Below are positions 11,016-22,100 of a stretch of DNA of 64,000 nt, piece after piece. The stretch is from CAWEFA01 sp963851385 (GTDB taxonomy: Bacteria > Bacteroidota > Bacteroidia > Bacteroidales > DTGW01): contig CAWKPE010000012.1 in the NCBI GenBank assembly GCA_963851385.1, positions 62,001 through 126,000 of the forward strand, in the 5' to 3' direction. The notes below the pieces were generated by a model that made no database searches, was not told where the DNA came from, and was given only the letters and a program-made list of their open reading frames with translations. Each line of letters begins with the position of its first letter. The stretch's first letter is position 1. A program made the translations under genes and the position numbers.

Positions 11016-11430
11016 AATAATGTCCCTGTTAGATTATATATATAAAAATAATGTCAATTTTTTTTTGATCAAAAATTTAAATGCATTCATATAAATATTT
11101 AATGCCCAAAAGCAAGTAATTTAAATACGCATAAAAACATAATTCATATTTACAAAACTAATTATTAGATATTAATTTTAAAAAATATAAATGTAATTCT
11201 ATATGAGTAGCAAAAGTATTAATAAAACAATCATTCTGGATAGTTTATTTTAAAAGCATAATTGTAATATATTTAAGACATATAAATTAGCATTTTTTAA
11301 TATCTTCCGGAAATAATTTAATTTTATCCTTATTGGAAAAATATAAATAGTAAACAATACTGATAAAACTTAAAGTAAACTGTTAGATTTATATATTCTT
11401 TTTAAGAAACTGATATCGGAAATGTAAGTT
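11016..11430. other. A+T-rich intergenic region between divergent genes
   Basis: These 415 bases separate the starts of the thioredoxin-fold gene (minus) and the prenyl synthase gene (plus), so promoters for both must lie here. I see no coding potential, strong hairpin or exact TAnnTTTG element, only A/T-rich sequence. Confidence 0.5.
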
Positions 11431-12405
11431 ATGATAACCTTAAAAAAGGCCCAGGATATAATAAACGAGGCAATCAATAAGATAAAATTTGATTCAAAAC
11501 CCAAGGAACTTTATGAACCAATTTCTTATATAATCAAATTTGGTGGAAAACGAATTCGTCCGGCATTGATATTGCTGGGATGCGATTTGTTTTCTGAAGA
11601 TATCTCTCCTGCAATTAATCCTGCAATTGCATTTGAATTACTTCACAATTTTACACTTGTTCATGATGATATAATGGATAATGCACATTTGCGACGGGGA
11701 AAACCAACTGTTCATGTAAAATGGAGCAATAATGTGGCTTTATTGTCAGGAGATGCAATGTGCATTAAAGCCTATGAATACATAAATAAATGCGATGAGA
11801 GATATCTTAAAGAAGCAATTGAAGCATTCAATGACGCTGCTATTAAAGTTTGCGAAGGCCAGCAATATGATATGAATTTCGAAACGCGCCAATCAGTCTC
11901 GGAAGAAGAATACTTAAAAATGATTGGACTAAAAACTGCATCATTATTTGCTTCCAGCCTTAAAACAGGAGCAATAGTCGGAGGAGCTTCTTCAAAGGAT
12001 GCCGATTTGTTATATGATTTTGGCCTTAATTTGGGTTTTGCTTTTCAGCTCCAGGATGATTTTCTTGATGTTTTCGGCGATGAATCGGCTATTGGTAAAG
12101 AAATTGGAAAAGATATTGTTTCAAACAAAAAAACTTTCTTGTTAATCAAAGCGCTAGAAATGGCAAAAGGAAGTCGACAGGAAAATTTGAAAAAGTGGAT
12201 ATTAGCAAAAAAATTTGACCCGGAAGAAAAAATAAAAGCTGTTCAGTTAATTTATATGAGTCTTGGCATTCGGGAATTTACACTTAAAGCTATCGAAAAT
12301 TACTTTGTAAAAGCTTATGATGATTTGAAAATAGTAAATACTCCTGATGACAAAAAACTTGAATTAAAAAACTTTCTTTTCAGTTTGAGAAACAGGAAAT
12401 ACTAG
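11431..12405 (+). CDS. Polyprenyl diphosphate synthase (trans-isoprenyl synthase)
   Basis: This enzyme condenses isopentenyl diphosphate onto an allylic diphosphate in isoprenoid synthesis. The first aspartate-rich motif is 'LVHDDIMD' (Asp79, Asp80, Asp83) followed by 'LRRGKPTVH'. The second is 'FQLQDDFLDVFGD' near residue 210. The N-terminal 'GGKRIRPAL' binds diphosphate. The residue five positions before the first Asp is Phe74, which in this family usually favours shorter products (farnesyl or geranylgeranyl), but that is inference. Length is 324 residues. It is convergent with the DUF3999 gene, only 5 bases away from its stop. Confidence 0.88.
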   Translation: MITLKKAQDIINEAINKIKFDSKPKELYEPISYIIKFGGKRIRPALILLGCDLFSEDISPAINPAIAFELLHNFTLVHDDIMDNAHLRRGKPTVHVKWSNNVALLSGDAMCIKAYEYINKCDERYLKEAIEAFNDAAIKVCEGQQYDMNFETRQSVSEEEYLKMIGLKTASLFASSLKTGAIVGGASSKDADLLYDFGLNLGFAFQLQDDFLDVFGDESAIGKEIGKDIVSNKKTFLLIKALEMAKGSRQENLKKWILAKKFDPEEKIKAVQLIYMSLGIREFTLKAIENYFVKAYDDLKIVNTPDDKKLELKNFLFSLRNRKY

Positions 12406-12410
12406 TTGAA

Positions 12411-13626
12411 TTATTTTACTTCTTTGGTAAGTTTCAAGGTCAGGTAAGCAAGTAAAGCAATAATAAATATCAGCACAAACCACATAATTGTACTGGTAAA
12501 AAACGAATGAACTTTACTTACTTGTTGTTCAATTTTTAACTTTTCAGGAATTGAAGATTTTAATTGGATTAAAATTTTGGGAATATTGTCTGTAAAATAT
12601 TTTAAGTCATATTCCGGCTTTGACAATTCATCATTTCCAAATCGCAAATAATATTTGGTATTTTTTTGTAGTTTGGCAGTAAGATAAACATTAAGCTGAT
12701 AAACTTTAACTTTTTCAATTTTCAAAGGAGTATTATCTTCATTGTCTACCGTAATTAATAATTCGTTTGTCCTGAAAGTATTAAGTTCCCATGCAGGAAG
12801 CTTTTTCGAAGACAAAACATATTGCCCGATGAACTCTTCAATTATTTTATTATTCAAAATTCTTTTATTGAATATTTGAAAATCTCTCTGGTAAATTTCT
12901 GGACCATTAATTTGAAACTCAATTTTTGATATTTCAAATGATGCCTTAAAACTGACGTTTACAAAGCTTTTTTTGTATTTGGAACTGTCATGTTGTACAA
13001 TGGATAAAACAGGGACTTCAGAATAAAGACCTGATTCCTGAGTAATATCGTAATTACCAACTTTTATTATCTGTAAAGGAACTTCTTGTTTTATATTCAT
13101 TTGAAGCATAAAATATTTATAGTTGCTCTTGGGAAAATCAATAACTTTTATTTCACATGTTTCATTTTGAAATAAGCCAATTGCTGAAGGATATTTTTGC
13201 GTTATTATAAACCAGTTCTTTAGATCATCGCTGCCTTTGAGAGTGAGTTCTTTTTCAATGGCAGAATTTCTGATTACAAGGTATAGCTCAGAAACAGGAT
13301 TGGTGGAAGGGATTTCAAATATTACCTGATTAACCGCGGGTTTCGTAAGATTTTGATTTCTTAAAATTTTATATTCTTTGAAATAGGAATTTACTCCTAT
13401 ATGCTGACTCCTTTGTCAGCATATAAGGTATTTCATTGTTCCCGGAATCATAAATCCTGATATTTGAATAATCAGGTTTTAAAGCCGCTATAACTTCAGG
13501 TATGAGCAATATCTTATAAAATCCATCATGTTCGATGCTGTCAATTATAGACTGATACTTGAAATTCACCGCGTTCGCAAGGGAATTAATAAATACAAAA
13601 CCAACCAGAAAAAGAATTTTCTTCAT
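12411..13626 (-). CDS. DUF3999-family exported protein (one frameshift near 13398)
   Basis: Two frames join into one gene when one base is removed near 13398: the upstream part starts at 13626 ('MKKILFLVGFVFINSLANA', a signal peptide) and the downstream frame is open from 13397 to 12411. The corrected protein has 404 residues: signal peptide, beta-rich body containing 'SNIRIYDSGNNEIPYML' and 'LKGSDDLKNWFIITQ', and one transmembrane helix near the C-terminus ('FFTSTIMWFVLIFIIALLAY'). This matches DUF3999, which is typically encoded next to DUF2339 proteins, as here (5-base gap). The function of the pair is not known to me. The break lies at the edge of a perfect inverted repeat at 13398-13425. 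Confidence 0.72.
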
Positions 13627-13631
13627 ATAGT

Positions 13632-16036
13632 TTAATTTTCATTTTTTTCTTCCTCGTTACTATCCACAAGAAATTTTTTAAATCGCTGGTATAAAAATGA
13701 AACTAACAATAATACCAAACCAAGAAAAATGAGTGCTGCAATTCTGCCACCTTTACTCATGTCCCAAATATCAATTATATAAATTTTTAAAATGATCAGT
13801 GTGAAAACAGTCAGAGATATAATTCTAAAATCTTTGTTTTTAACTTTCATTCCCCATACCATCATTACAAAAGCAAGGAAACCCCATAATATCGGGTATC
13901 CTACTTTATGAATCAGGTGCAGTATACCGGAGATATTGTCCAATGAAGCATGGTTTGCAATTAAAATAATATTGTCTGTTTCTGCGCTAACAATAAAAAT
14001 AACAAAGAATGAAAGCAACCATAAAACAAACCGGTGAAAATTATTTACATCTGTTAAAAGATTTTTCCTATTAACTCCAATTAATATAATTATTATTGCC
14101 AGGAAAGGATAAGCTAAAAAATGAAACAGATAATTCAAATAACTTACATTGTATTTAGCCAGATATAAATACCGCACACTTAATATTTGCGAATAATAAA
14201 ATGCTATATAAATAATAATGAAAAACATTGCCAGAAATGAAAGGCGTCTTAATGCTTTTTCCCTCTTTTTGAAATAAGCAATTAACATTAATGTGCCAAC
14301 AAATGCACTGTTAAATACAGCATACACTGTTTCCCTGAAAGCATCTACATGATAATATTGATTCAACTGGTATTGAAGTTCAAGGAATAATACCAGGTAA
14401 AGCTGAATACTCATAATGAAATAAAGTAAACTCCTGTAATAACTGACAGGAATTTCAGCAATAAAATCTTTTTCCTTTTCATTCCTGAGAAGTAGTGATG
14501 CAAGAAATAAAGCACAAAAAACTACAATACCGGTTATGAAACATTTATTAATTAATACAGGTAATAATTCTGAAGACTGAGAGTAAAACCTGTCCCAGTC
14601 CATAACCAGGCTGATACCCGTAAGCACCATTATTAAAAGATGCCCTGTTTTTAATACCTTAAATCCGGATTTTTGTGATATCCATAGAAGTACTACGATT
14701 TCAGCGGACCAGAATAGTGTAATAGGATGTCCCTTCAATTGTATAGGCACTGCAAGACTGATTAAGCTCATCACCAATCCAACCAGCAGGTAAATAAAAA
14801 CCTTATCAATTTGCGATTTTTTATAAAGGTACAGTATCCAGCAGAAATTATATACCCCGATAAGAGCCGTGAACAAGCCCCTGTACATCCCATTTTGAAG
14901 ATTACTTAAAATAAATAAACCTGCCAAAAGATAAAAAAGATTATTGCTAAGTATCATTCCAATTTCAAGGGCAGTAAAAGGTTTTCGTTCTTTCAGGTTA
15001 TTGATTACATTAACAAGGAAAAATGCAATATAAAATAAAGTACTAAAAATTAACGCGCTTGAATAAGCAGGTTGACCATTTTGTTTAAAACCGGAGAATA
15101 CCCAACTGCCGAACAAAATTAAAGTGATTATATAGGCCAGGATATTCAATAAATACCAACGCTTATAATAAGCCAAAACAATTAAACCTGCATTAAGAAT
15201 TAGAATATAAGTGAAAAGTACAACATAATTGCCTTCGCCCGTGCTTACCATAAAAGGTGCAGCATATCCGCCTAAGAGTGAGAATATGGCAAGTTCTTTT
15301 TTATCATATACCAGGGAAAGTGCGACTGAAAAAATCGTTATTAAAATCATGATGGCAAATGCCGATGACTGGCTAAACAGGTGATATTGATGAAAAGCAA
15401 TTGCAATGGTAAAATATAAGACTGCCAAACCGCCGCCTGTTAGTATCGAGGCAAACGTTTTATATGATTTGCGAAGATTATGAGCAACAAATATTAAAGC
15501 TCCACCTGCAAGTATTCCAATTGCAACCCTTCCATATTCGTTTATCCAATCTTTATCAATGGCATATTTCACAAAATAGCCAAGTCCCAAAACAAGTGTA
15601 ACAATCCCGATTTTACTAATCAGATTTTCACCAATGAATTTTTCAAAATCCTGTTCAATAGCTGAATGTTCTTTTACTTTTTCTTTAAAAGGTTCCTTTT
15701 TTCATTTCAGTTGAAACAACGGGTTGATCTGTTTTTTTCGGTTCTTCAACATGAGTAATTGGTCCTTTTTCAGCAATTTCTTCTTCTATTTTGAATTCTT
15801 CAGGCTTCATCAACCGGTTCAATTTTAAGTCCGAGGAAACTGGTTTTTACAGGTTCTTCTGGCTGCTTTACAGTTTCAGCTTTTTTCTCAGGAGCAGTTT
15901 TTGACAGCAATCTTCTGATTTCCATCAAATCAAATTCAATACGATCAATCCTGTTGCTAATCGAAGAAAAATTTATGGCAGCAACTATTAACAGGATTAT
16001 AAGAATTAACAGAATTATTATATTCATACTTACCAT
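13632..16036 (-). CDS. DUF2339-family polytopic membrane protein (two frameshifts)
   Basis: The frame is interrupted near 15808 (one extra base) and in the A6 run at 15697-15702. With both removed the protein is 800 residues. It has an N-terminal transmembrane helix ('IIILLILIILLIVAAINFSS'), a short coiled segment ('ISNRIDRIEFDLMEIRRLL'), a charged Glu/Lys/Pro linker, then the DUF2339 entry 'FEKFIGENLISKIGI' and 'FVKYAIDKDWINEYGRVAIG', and about twenty further hydrophobic helices to the C-terminus. This architecture is diagnostic of DUF2339. It sits immediately upstream of its usual DUF3999 partner. Role unknown; an envelope complex is likely from topology alone. Confidence 0.8.
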
Positions 16037-16103
16037 TTTTTGAGTTTTATAAGTAATTAATCAAATATAATATTTTTTTAAGAAAGGTACGTTTTTATTA
16101 AAA

Positions 16104-16124
16104 AAGCCTGATGTAATCAGGCTT
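16104..16124 (-). terminator. Terminator-like hairpin, active direction minus
   Basis: Perfect 9-bp stem (16104-16112 with 16116-16124) and a 3-base loop. On the minus strand it is followed by a T run, so it should terminate minus-strand transcripts, yet no minus-strand protein gene lies directly upstream of it. See the finding on a possible small RNA. Confidence 0.6.
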
Positions 16125-16260
16125 GCATTAAATAAATAAAAAGAGAGTTGGACACTGATTAAAGAAGCTTTAATGTAGAATAAAGTCTACATGACAAAAG
16201 TTTGGTGAAATTTTGTGCTTTTAATATTTTTATGTTCGAATTCAAATTCCCAGAAACAGT

Positions 16261-16716
16261 ATGATAAAAATAGAAAGGTGTAACAAGATAAATAAAGATT
16301 TTCAGAAATTGATAGAATTATTAGATACAGATTTAAACAGCAGATACGGAATTTTACAATCTCAATACAATAAATTTAACAAAATTGTATCTATTGATAA
16401 AATTGTAATAGCTTATCAAGCTGACGATCCGGTTGGATGCGGATGTTATAAAAAATTTGATGATAAAACCATTGAGATAAAACGAATGTTTGTGAAACAA
16501 GAAAACAGAGGGAAAGGTATCTCTAAAATGATACTTGCAGAACTCGAGAAATGGGCGATAGAAAATGAATTTCAAAGATCAATTTTGGAAACTGGAATAA
16601 AACAGCATGAAGCTATTGGTTTATATTATAAATCAGGATATGTCAAAATGGATAATTACGTACAATATATTGGAAATACCAATAGTGTTTGCATGAGTAA
16701 AGATTTGAAATATTAA
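16261..16716 (+). CDS. GNAT-family N-acetyltransferase
   Basis: A 151-residue cytoplasmic protein with the GNAT fold. Motif A is 'IEIKRMFVKQENRGKGISKM', with the acetyl-CoA pyrophosphate loop Q/R-x-x-G-x-G/A seen as 'QENRGKGISKMIL'. Motif B follows as 'RSILETGIKQHEAIGLYYKS' and 'GYVKMDNY'. The family transfers an acetyl group from acetyl-CoA to small molecules or proteins; the substrate cannot be told from sequence. It stands alone between two non-coding stretches. Confidence 0.82.
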   Translation: MIKIERCNKINKDFQKLIELLDTDLNSRYGILQSQYNKFNKIVSIDKIVIAYQADDPVGCGCYKKFDDKTIEIKRMFVKQENRGKGISKMILAELEKWAIENEFQRSILETGIKQHEAIGLYYKSGYVKMDNYVQYIGNTNSVCMSKDLKY

Positions 16717-16960
16717 AAATATCAATTTACATTGATAAAATTGAAAATTAAATACTTTTCATTTATCATCCAAAAAATAAAATGATTCGACACATAAAAT
16801 TCAACTCTTAACTTATTGTCCAAATGTACATCACATCTTTAATATTAAATTGAATAATATTCATTACGTAATCAAAACCAGACTTCAACTATACCGCTAA
16901 TGACATTAAATAATCATCTTATAACTAATTAGAATAAAATAACATAAAAATTAAAAAACT

Positions 16961-17070
16961 AACTGCAAAGGCCGCTAAGTTCGTCGTGACGAACCGCTAA
17001 GAACGCAAAGATTTTAATACATGCACATATAACTCAGCGTCCTTTGCACTTCATTGCGCACTTTGCGGTT
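16961..17070. repeat. MITE-like palindromic repeat element in a 600-bp spacer
   Basis: This 110-base block has imperfect inverted ends (AACTGCAAAG at 16961-16970, CTTTGCGGTT at 17061-17070). It contains a perfect palindrome (GTTCGTC GT GACGAAC, 16979-16994) and several related CGCAAAG / CTTTGCG words. Its composition differs from the A/T-rich flanks. Similar CTTTGCG-word repeats are common between genes in Bacteroidota genomes. The rest of 16717-17247 shows no coding potential. Confidence 0.5.
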
Positions 17071-17186
17071 AATATTTTATCAGGTAATCTTCTGATACTT
17101 CATTTTTCTTCAAGGAAAATGGTTCTAAGATGTCACTTTATTTTTAAATTGTAACTTTACATTTGATGTCTCAGTATGACATTAAA

Positions 17187-17214
17187 TGTCATATCGCGTA
17201 GTCGAGATATGACA
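17187..17214. repeat. Inverted repeat TGTCATATC / GATATGACA
   Basis: A 9-bp perfect inverted repeat with a 10-base loop, directly preceded by another near-palindrome (TATGACATT / AATGTCATA, about 17175-17193) that shares the word ATGTCATA. They can form alternative hairpins. No T tract follows, so a terminator is unlikely. Confidence 0.45.
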
Positions 17215-17247
17215 ATATAAAATGCATTTGCAAACTGTAAGAAATAA

Positions 17248-17285
17248 GAAGCGCAAGTTACGGCTATTACTTTAACTTGCGCTTC
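17248..17285 (-). terminator. Terminator-like hairpin after the FISUMP gene
   Basis: A 13-bp perfect stem (GAAGCGCAAGTTA at 17248-17260, TAACTTGCGCTTC at 17273-17285) with a 12-base loop lies about 40 bases after the stop of the minus-strand FISUMP gene. The following T tract on the minus strand is weak. Confidence 0.6.
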
Positions 17286-17323
17286 ATTGCTAGTGTGTCT
17301 ATATTTCTGTTTATTTAAACAAA

Positions 17324-18370
17324 TTAATCCTTAATGCAACGAACCGAAAAACCATAACTCTTATAATCAGCGGGAGTAAAAAATATACTATCGCTATTGT
17401 AAAACAACTTCCAGCTACTAGCAGATATAGCATCTAATCCTACGGAACTCCACCAACTACCGTTTGTATTAATGATGCTAAAAGTTCCATTGTCAAGACG
17501 TTGGCCACCAGGAAGAGCTGTAAATCCGAACTCGTCTGTTGCGCCGGTATTAGGACTGTTCCAGTGCGTTGTGCCGGCTTCTTTAAGTTTACCACCTATT
17601 CCTCCCAAATAATTTTTTAGGGTTGTCCACTCAACATCTGTGGGCACATGCCAGCCTGTTGGACACAAGTTGCCTGAATTTACAGTATACCAGTTATATA
17701 AAGCTCCATAGGGGGTTTTGTAAGACACATTATTATTGTACCATGCATACGCTCCCGATGTGTTATGCAACCATACAGAATTGTCTGTACCTGGATATAT
17801 AATAGCAGTTCCATTATTATACTTGGTAGTTCTCAGGTTTTCAGCCATCCAAACCTGTGAACCTATTTTTATTGTTTTATAATGATTACCATCTACATCT
17901 GTAACAAAGAATTCACCGTTATCTATTAACATGTCTTCCAGTATGGAAGCGTTTTTGGCATATAATGCATAAGGTACGCTCAACATCTGGCTTGTACCGG
18001 TAATGGAATAATTGGTACCTCCCGTTGGATCGGTTTCAATCTTAATGAAATATGTACTATTGGACCAGTTAATTTTGCTAAAAATACCGAATACAACTGT
18101 GCCATTCCCAATTTCAATATTTACTAAACCGTCTTCATTGGTAGTTGTCGTTTGTGTTTCAGAATAAACTGTATTACCACTTGCGGAACCCTGCAGGATA
18201 CTGATTTTCATACCTACTGCTTGGTTCGTTACCAATTGGTCGTTATTGTTGCGGACAATAGCCTGATAGCTCATTTTTTCGGGTGCTTGTGCAAATGATG
18301 ATGTGCTGATGTCTTGATATGCCAATATAATGATTAGCATTGCCAGCAATTTGATAATTCTTGTTTTCAT
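17324..18370 (-). CDS. FISUMP-domain exported protein
   Basis: A 348-residue exported protein. Residues 1-28 form a signal peptide ('LLAMLIIILAYQDISTSSFA'). Residues about 30-140 resemble the repeat linker found before tail-like domains in Bacteroidota ('MSYQAIVRNNNDQLVTNQAV', 'MLSVPYALYAKNA'). The C-terminal half is the Fibrobacter succinogenes major paralogous domain: 'VDGNHYKTIKIGSQVWMAEN', 'ALYNWYTV', 'CPTGWHVPTDVEWTTL', 'FTALPGGQR', and the terminal 'GFSVRCIKD'. This domain is surface-associated and of unproven function (C-type-lectin-like in related families). No T9SS domain is evident. It is downstream of, and on the same strand as, the small T9SS cargo gene. Confidence 0.85.
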   Translation of the reverse strand: MKTRIIKLLAMLIIILAYQDISTSSFAQAPEKMSYQAIVRNNNDQLVTNQAVGMKISILQGSASGNTVYSETQTTTTNEDGLVNIEIGNGTVVFGIFSKINWSNSTYFIKIETDPTGGTNYSITGTSQMLSVPYALYAKNASILEDMLIDNGEFFVTDVDGNHYKTIKIGSQVWMAENLRTTKYNNGTAIIYPGTDNSVWLHNTSGAYAWYNNNVSYKTPYGALYNWYTVNSGNLCPTGWHVPTDVEWTTLKNYLGGIGGKLKEAGTTHWNSPNTGATDEFGFTALPGGQRLDNGTFSIINTNGSWWSSVGLDAISASSWKLFYNSDSIFFTPADYKSYGFSVRCIKD

Positions 18371-18445
18371 AATTTTAATATTTTAATTATTAATTATTTG
18401 TTGTTTTCATTTTTGAAATAATACTCAAAAGCATTATTTTACTGA

Positions 18446-19012
18446 TTATTTTTTAATGATTCTAAATGTTTTAATTTCCTGTTGAGACGAACCGTTCTTA
18501 GTTTGTAAGACTTTGAGAAAATAAGTTGAAGGAGCAAGATTGCCCATTAAAATATTTGTCTCGTTACTTTCTACTTTTTTGATTTCTATAAGTTTTCCGC
18601 TGATGTCGTAAAGGGAAAAGGTCAAAGTTGAAAGGGAAATGTTATCGTTGGTTTCAACTTTTAATTGCAAAAAATCGATTACAGGATTGGGATAAGCCAT
18701 GATATTAAGACTAATTCCCTTTGCTTTTTCAACAGCGGTTACAACATAAATCTCAAATGGCTGCTGTACGCCTTGCAAAGCAGAACCATTAGTTCCCGTG
18801 CTGGTGGTGTAAACTATCTGTCCAACGGTGTAGCTCACCGAACCGCTCGAACCTGATGCATTGCCACCCGAAGCCGCTATTGCTTCCTGTGCCCGGATTG
18901 ATGAAATGTTTAAGGCGAGCAAGGAAAACAGGATAAGCAATCCATTCGCCAAACGGCTAACTATACTTTTGCCGCTAATCTCTCTGATGTTACTTGTTCT
19001 TTTGTTTTTCAT
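18446..19012 (-). CDS. Small T9SS cargo protein
   Basis: The chosen start, ATG at 19012, begins 'MKNKRTSNIREISG' and puts the signal peptide ('LLILFSLLALNISSIRAQ') near the N-terminus; an upstream ATG at 19048 would add 12 residues. The product is 188 residues. The mature part contains 'SGSVSYTVGQIVYTTSTGTN', a stretch common in Bacteroidota T9SS proteins. The C-terminal type-A sorting domain is 'AYPNPVIDFLQLKVE', 'YDISGKLIE', 'APSTYFLKV' and ends 'KTFRIIKK'. The sorting domain directs outer-membrane export and cell-surface attachment. No enzymatic domain; it may be a small structural or adhesive surface protein. Confidence 0.82.
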   Translation of the reverse strand: MKNKRTSNIREISGKSIVSRLANGLLILFSLLALNISSIRAQEAIAASGGNASGSSGSVSYTVGQIVYTTSTGTNGSALQGVQQPFEIYVVTAVEKAKGISLNIMAYPNPVIDFLQLKVETNDNISLSTLTFSLYDISGKLIEIKKVESNETNILMGNLAPSTYFLKVLQTKNGSSQQEIKTFRIIKK

Positions 19013-19131
19013 TTTTAATCTCTTTTTTTGATAATATTTATAATTCATTATTTAATTCATCATCCATTAACCTCAGTCTTTATAAAAGTGGTAAGGGAGG
19101 TAATAAAACCTTAACTTAATGACATTGAAAA

Positions 19132-22100
19132 CTATAATTTAGGAATTTTGTACGTTTTTATTTCAGAGCCATTTCTAATAGTCAAACAATAAATTCCGGC
19201 AGGTAATGAGCTGACGTCAATCCGAAGTTTGTCCCCTTCATTTTTTATTTCCGGCATACTTAAAGCTTTACCTGTCAGGTCAAACAATTCGACTCTTATA
19301 ATTTTGTTCCTGTTATTATTCAATCCTTCGATATAAATGGCTTCTTTTGCCGGTATAGGATAAACATCGTATGAGTCTTCAGCAATATTATTAACTGGTA
19401 CGCCTGTTGTTACCGTTATCTGAAATGTATCAGATGCTGTGGCGCCAAACAAATCGGTTGCCGTAACTGCTATTTTTGTTGAACTCATATCATTTTTACC
19501 AGGGGTTCCTGTTATATTTATATTCTCTCCGGCAATACTTAAGTTCATCCAATTAGGGGCGTTGATACCTGCGACTTTATATGTCAATACATCACCAATA
19601 TTTTTATCAGTGAAAACTCCGGCAACAGGGATATTAACATTTGCAGGCACGCCAGCGTTTATGTCGAGGTCAGGGATAGTGCCTGTTCTCTCAGGTGCAA
19701 TATTCCGGAACTCATAAGCGCCAATATCAATGGAGTCCATCAAAATTCTGTTTTCGCCTGCTATATCGGTACCGGGAAATTCGAATTCATATAAACTACT
19801 CATATTCGTTTTGCCTTTATTAATGCAAGGCGATGATGCACGTAGCGACCAGTTTGCAGTCAATCCGTTATAAGCAGTACCGGTTCCCTGACTGGTCGAT
19901 ACAAATTGCGGATTTTGCTCAATCATTTTCTCATATACTTTTACCTCAGAACTGTACCCGATATTTGTTAAACCGTTTTGCAAAACGCCATTATACATGG
20001 AAATATAATTGTAACTGACGTACAAATTGGGATAATAACTGGCTGTATTGCCCCAAATAATTGTATTATATAACTGCCCGCCGTCAATATATAAACCACC
20101 TGAATAATTAGAACTGTTATTTACAATCAGGTTGTTGAAGCTATACAAACCAGAAGAATAAATCCCCCCTCCGTAATAATCAGCCAGATTGTTACAGATT
20201 ATATTATTTATAAGATAAGTACCCAGATAATAATCTGAGTAATATAACCCACCTCCATATTGTGCATGGTTGTTCGATGTTATATTATTTACAATTATTC
20301 CGTTACTTGCGTTACAATATATACCACCTCCTCTTTCAACTGCCGTGTTGTTAGAAATCTGACAATTAGAAACTAAAATTCTATACCAGTTATTAATAAA
20401 TAACCCTCCGCCATAACTATCATAAGCAAGGCTTTTATCTATTCCTTTTGCATATTGAATTTTACAATAGACTAATTTAGAAGTATCAGAATTATTGGGC
20501 CCGTAAAAACGAATTCCTCTCCAGCCTTTATAATTAGCCCCAGGATATCCGGTCATATCGGATGAAGTAAATGTAATCTTTTGTTCTTTTGTACCAACAG
20601 CCAATAATCTTCCCAATACTTTAAGCTGGGCATTATCATCAAATGAAATCACTGTGCCTGGTAAAATGTTAAGTGTAGCGCCATTCTCAACTGTTACGTC
20701 ACAAGCAATTTTAATTGTATCTGCACCCCAGGTAGTGTTTTCAGCAATACTGCCGCAATAGTATTCTGAGACTATCAGGTTGAAGGTGTCAATGGCAAAA
20801 TTACCCTTATCGTCTTCTACTTTCACATAAATTTCCGATACACCTTTCCATCCAATTGCTGGCACAAGGTCATAGGTTGATCCTGAAATATCCCCGCTTT
20901 TATTTTCAACGGTTACATTAGGACTCCCAGTAGAAATGGTAATTATATGGGTATCCGTTTTATCAACATCTGTATAAGTTACACTAAGCTTTTTCCTGGC
21001 TGAAATAAAGGTGTATTGATCCTTAATATGTTCAATGCATGGTTTCCTGTTTTTAGGGTTGCCCTGAAATTCATAGGCACCCACATCAATATTTGCTAAT
21101 GTCCCGGCGAATACTCTTGCATTGCCTGTAATATCATGTTCAGGTAAAAGCATGCCTTTTATATTCATTGTACCAGCATTTATACAGAATGAACTATCAG
21201 ATAATTGATAATTATCGTCGGTAGAATCAACAAATAGCGGATCAACACTAAGAATGTTCTTAAACAGGCCGGTATATCCCTGGCCAGCCCCGCCTCCTGT
21301 TATGCTGTCAAACCCATATTGAATAAAACAATTAAAAAAACCTGGCCGTGATTCATTATCATATAAATATACCTGTTGGCCGTTTTGACTAGCCACATTA
21401 TAATAAATAATATCATTATATATTTGAGGAAAAGAATAAGATTGAATATTAAGTGCGCCGCCTTTTCCTGATTTATTTTTGACAATAGTATTGTTAATCT
21501 GAAATGAACTCCAGCTATTATTATAATAAATAGCACCGCCTTCATAAATAGCAGTGTTCTTGTATATTAAATTGTTTTGGAGTACTGGATTATTACCCTC
21601 TCCGTCTAATTCAAAACCACCTCCATAATTTGCAGTATTATTATGGATAACGTTATTGTTGATTATGGCACCCGTTCCATAACTATAAATTGCGCCTCCA
21701 TTGTTTGCATGATTTGAATATATTTCATTTCCTATAATGACAGGATTGGTCTGATAGGTATCAAAATAATCTTTATCAATACAAGATATTGCTCCTCCTG
21801 TAAGATAAGCAGCATTATTGGTAAATTTGCAATTTTCAATCAATGGGCTGGAATTTAAAATGTATATTCCTCCCCCATTATCTGCATAACAATTATTGAA
21901 AAAGCAATTTGAAACAATAACTTTGTTATCCTGAATATTAAGATTTCTTCCATACTTTATGATACAATAAGAAAGTTTTGATGTATCCGAGTTCACAGTA
22001 TTTTTATAAAAATAAATACCGCCCCAATGATTATTTGTTGCACTTGTATCGTTTGATATAAGAACAATCCTGTGTTGTTGTGTTCCTTCAACAATAAGGG

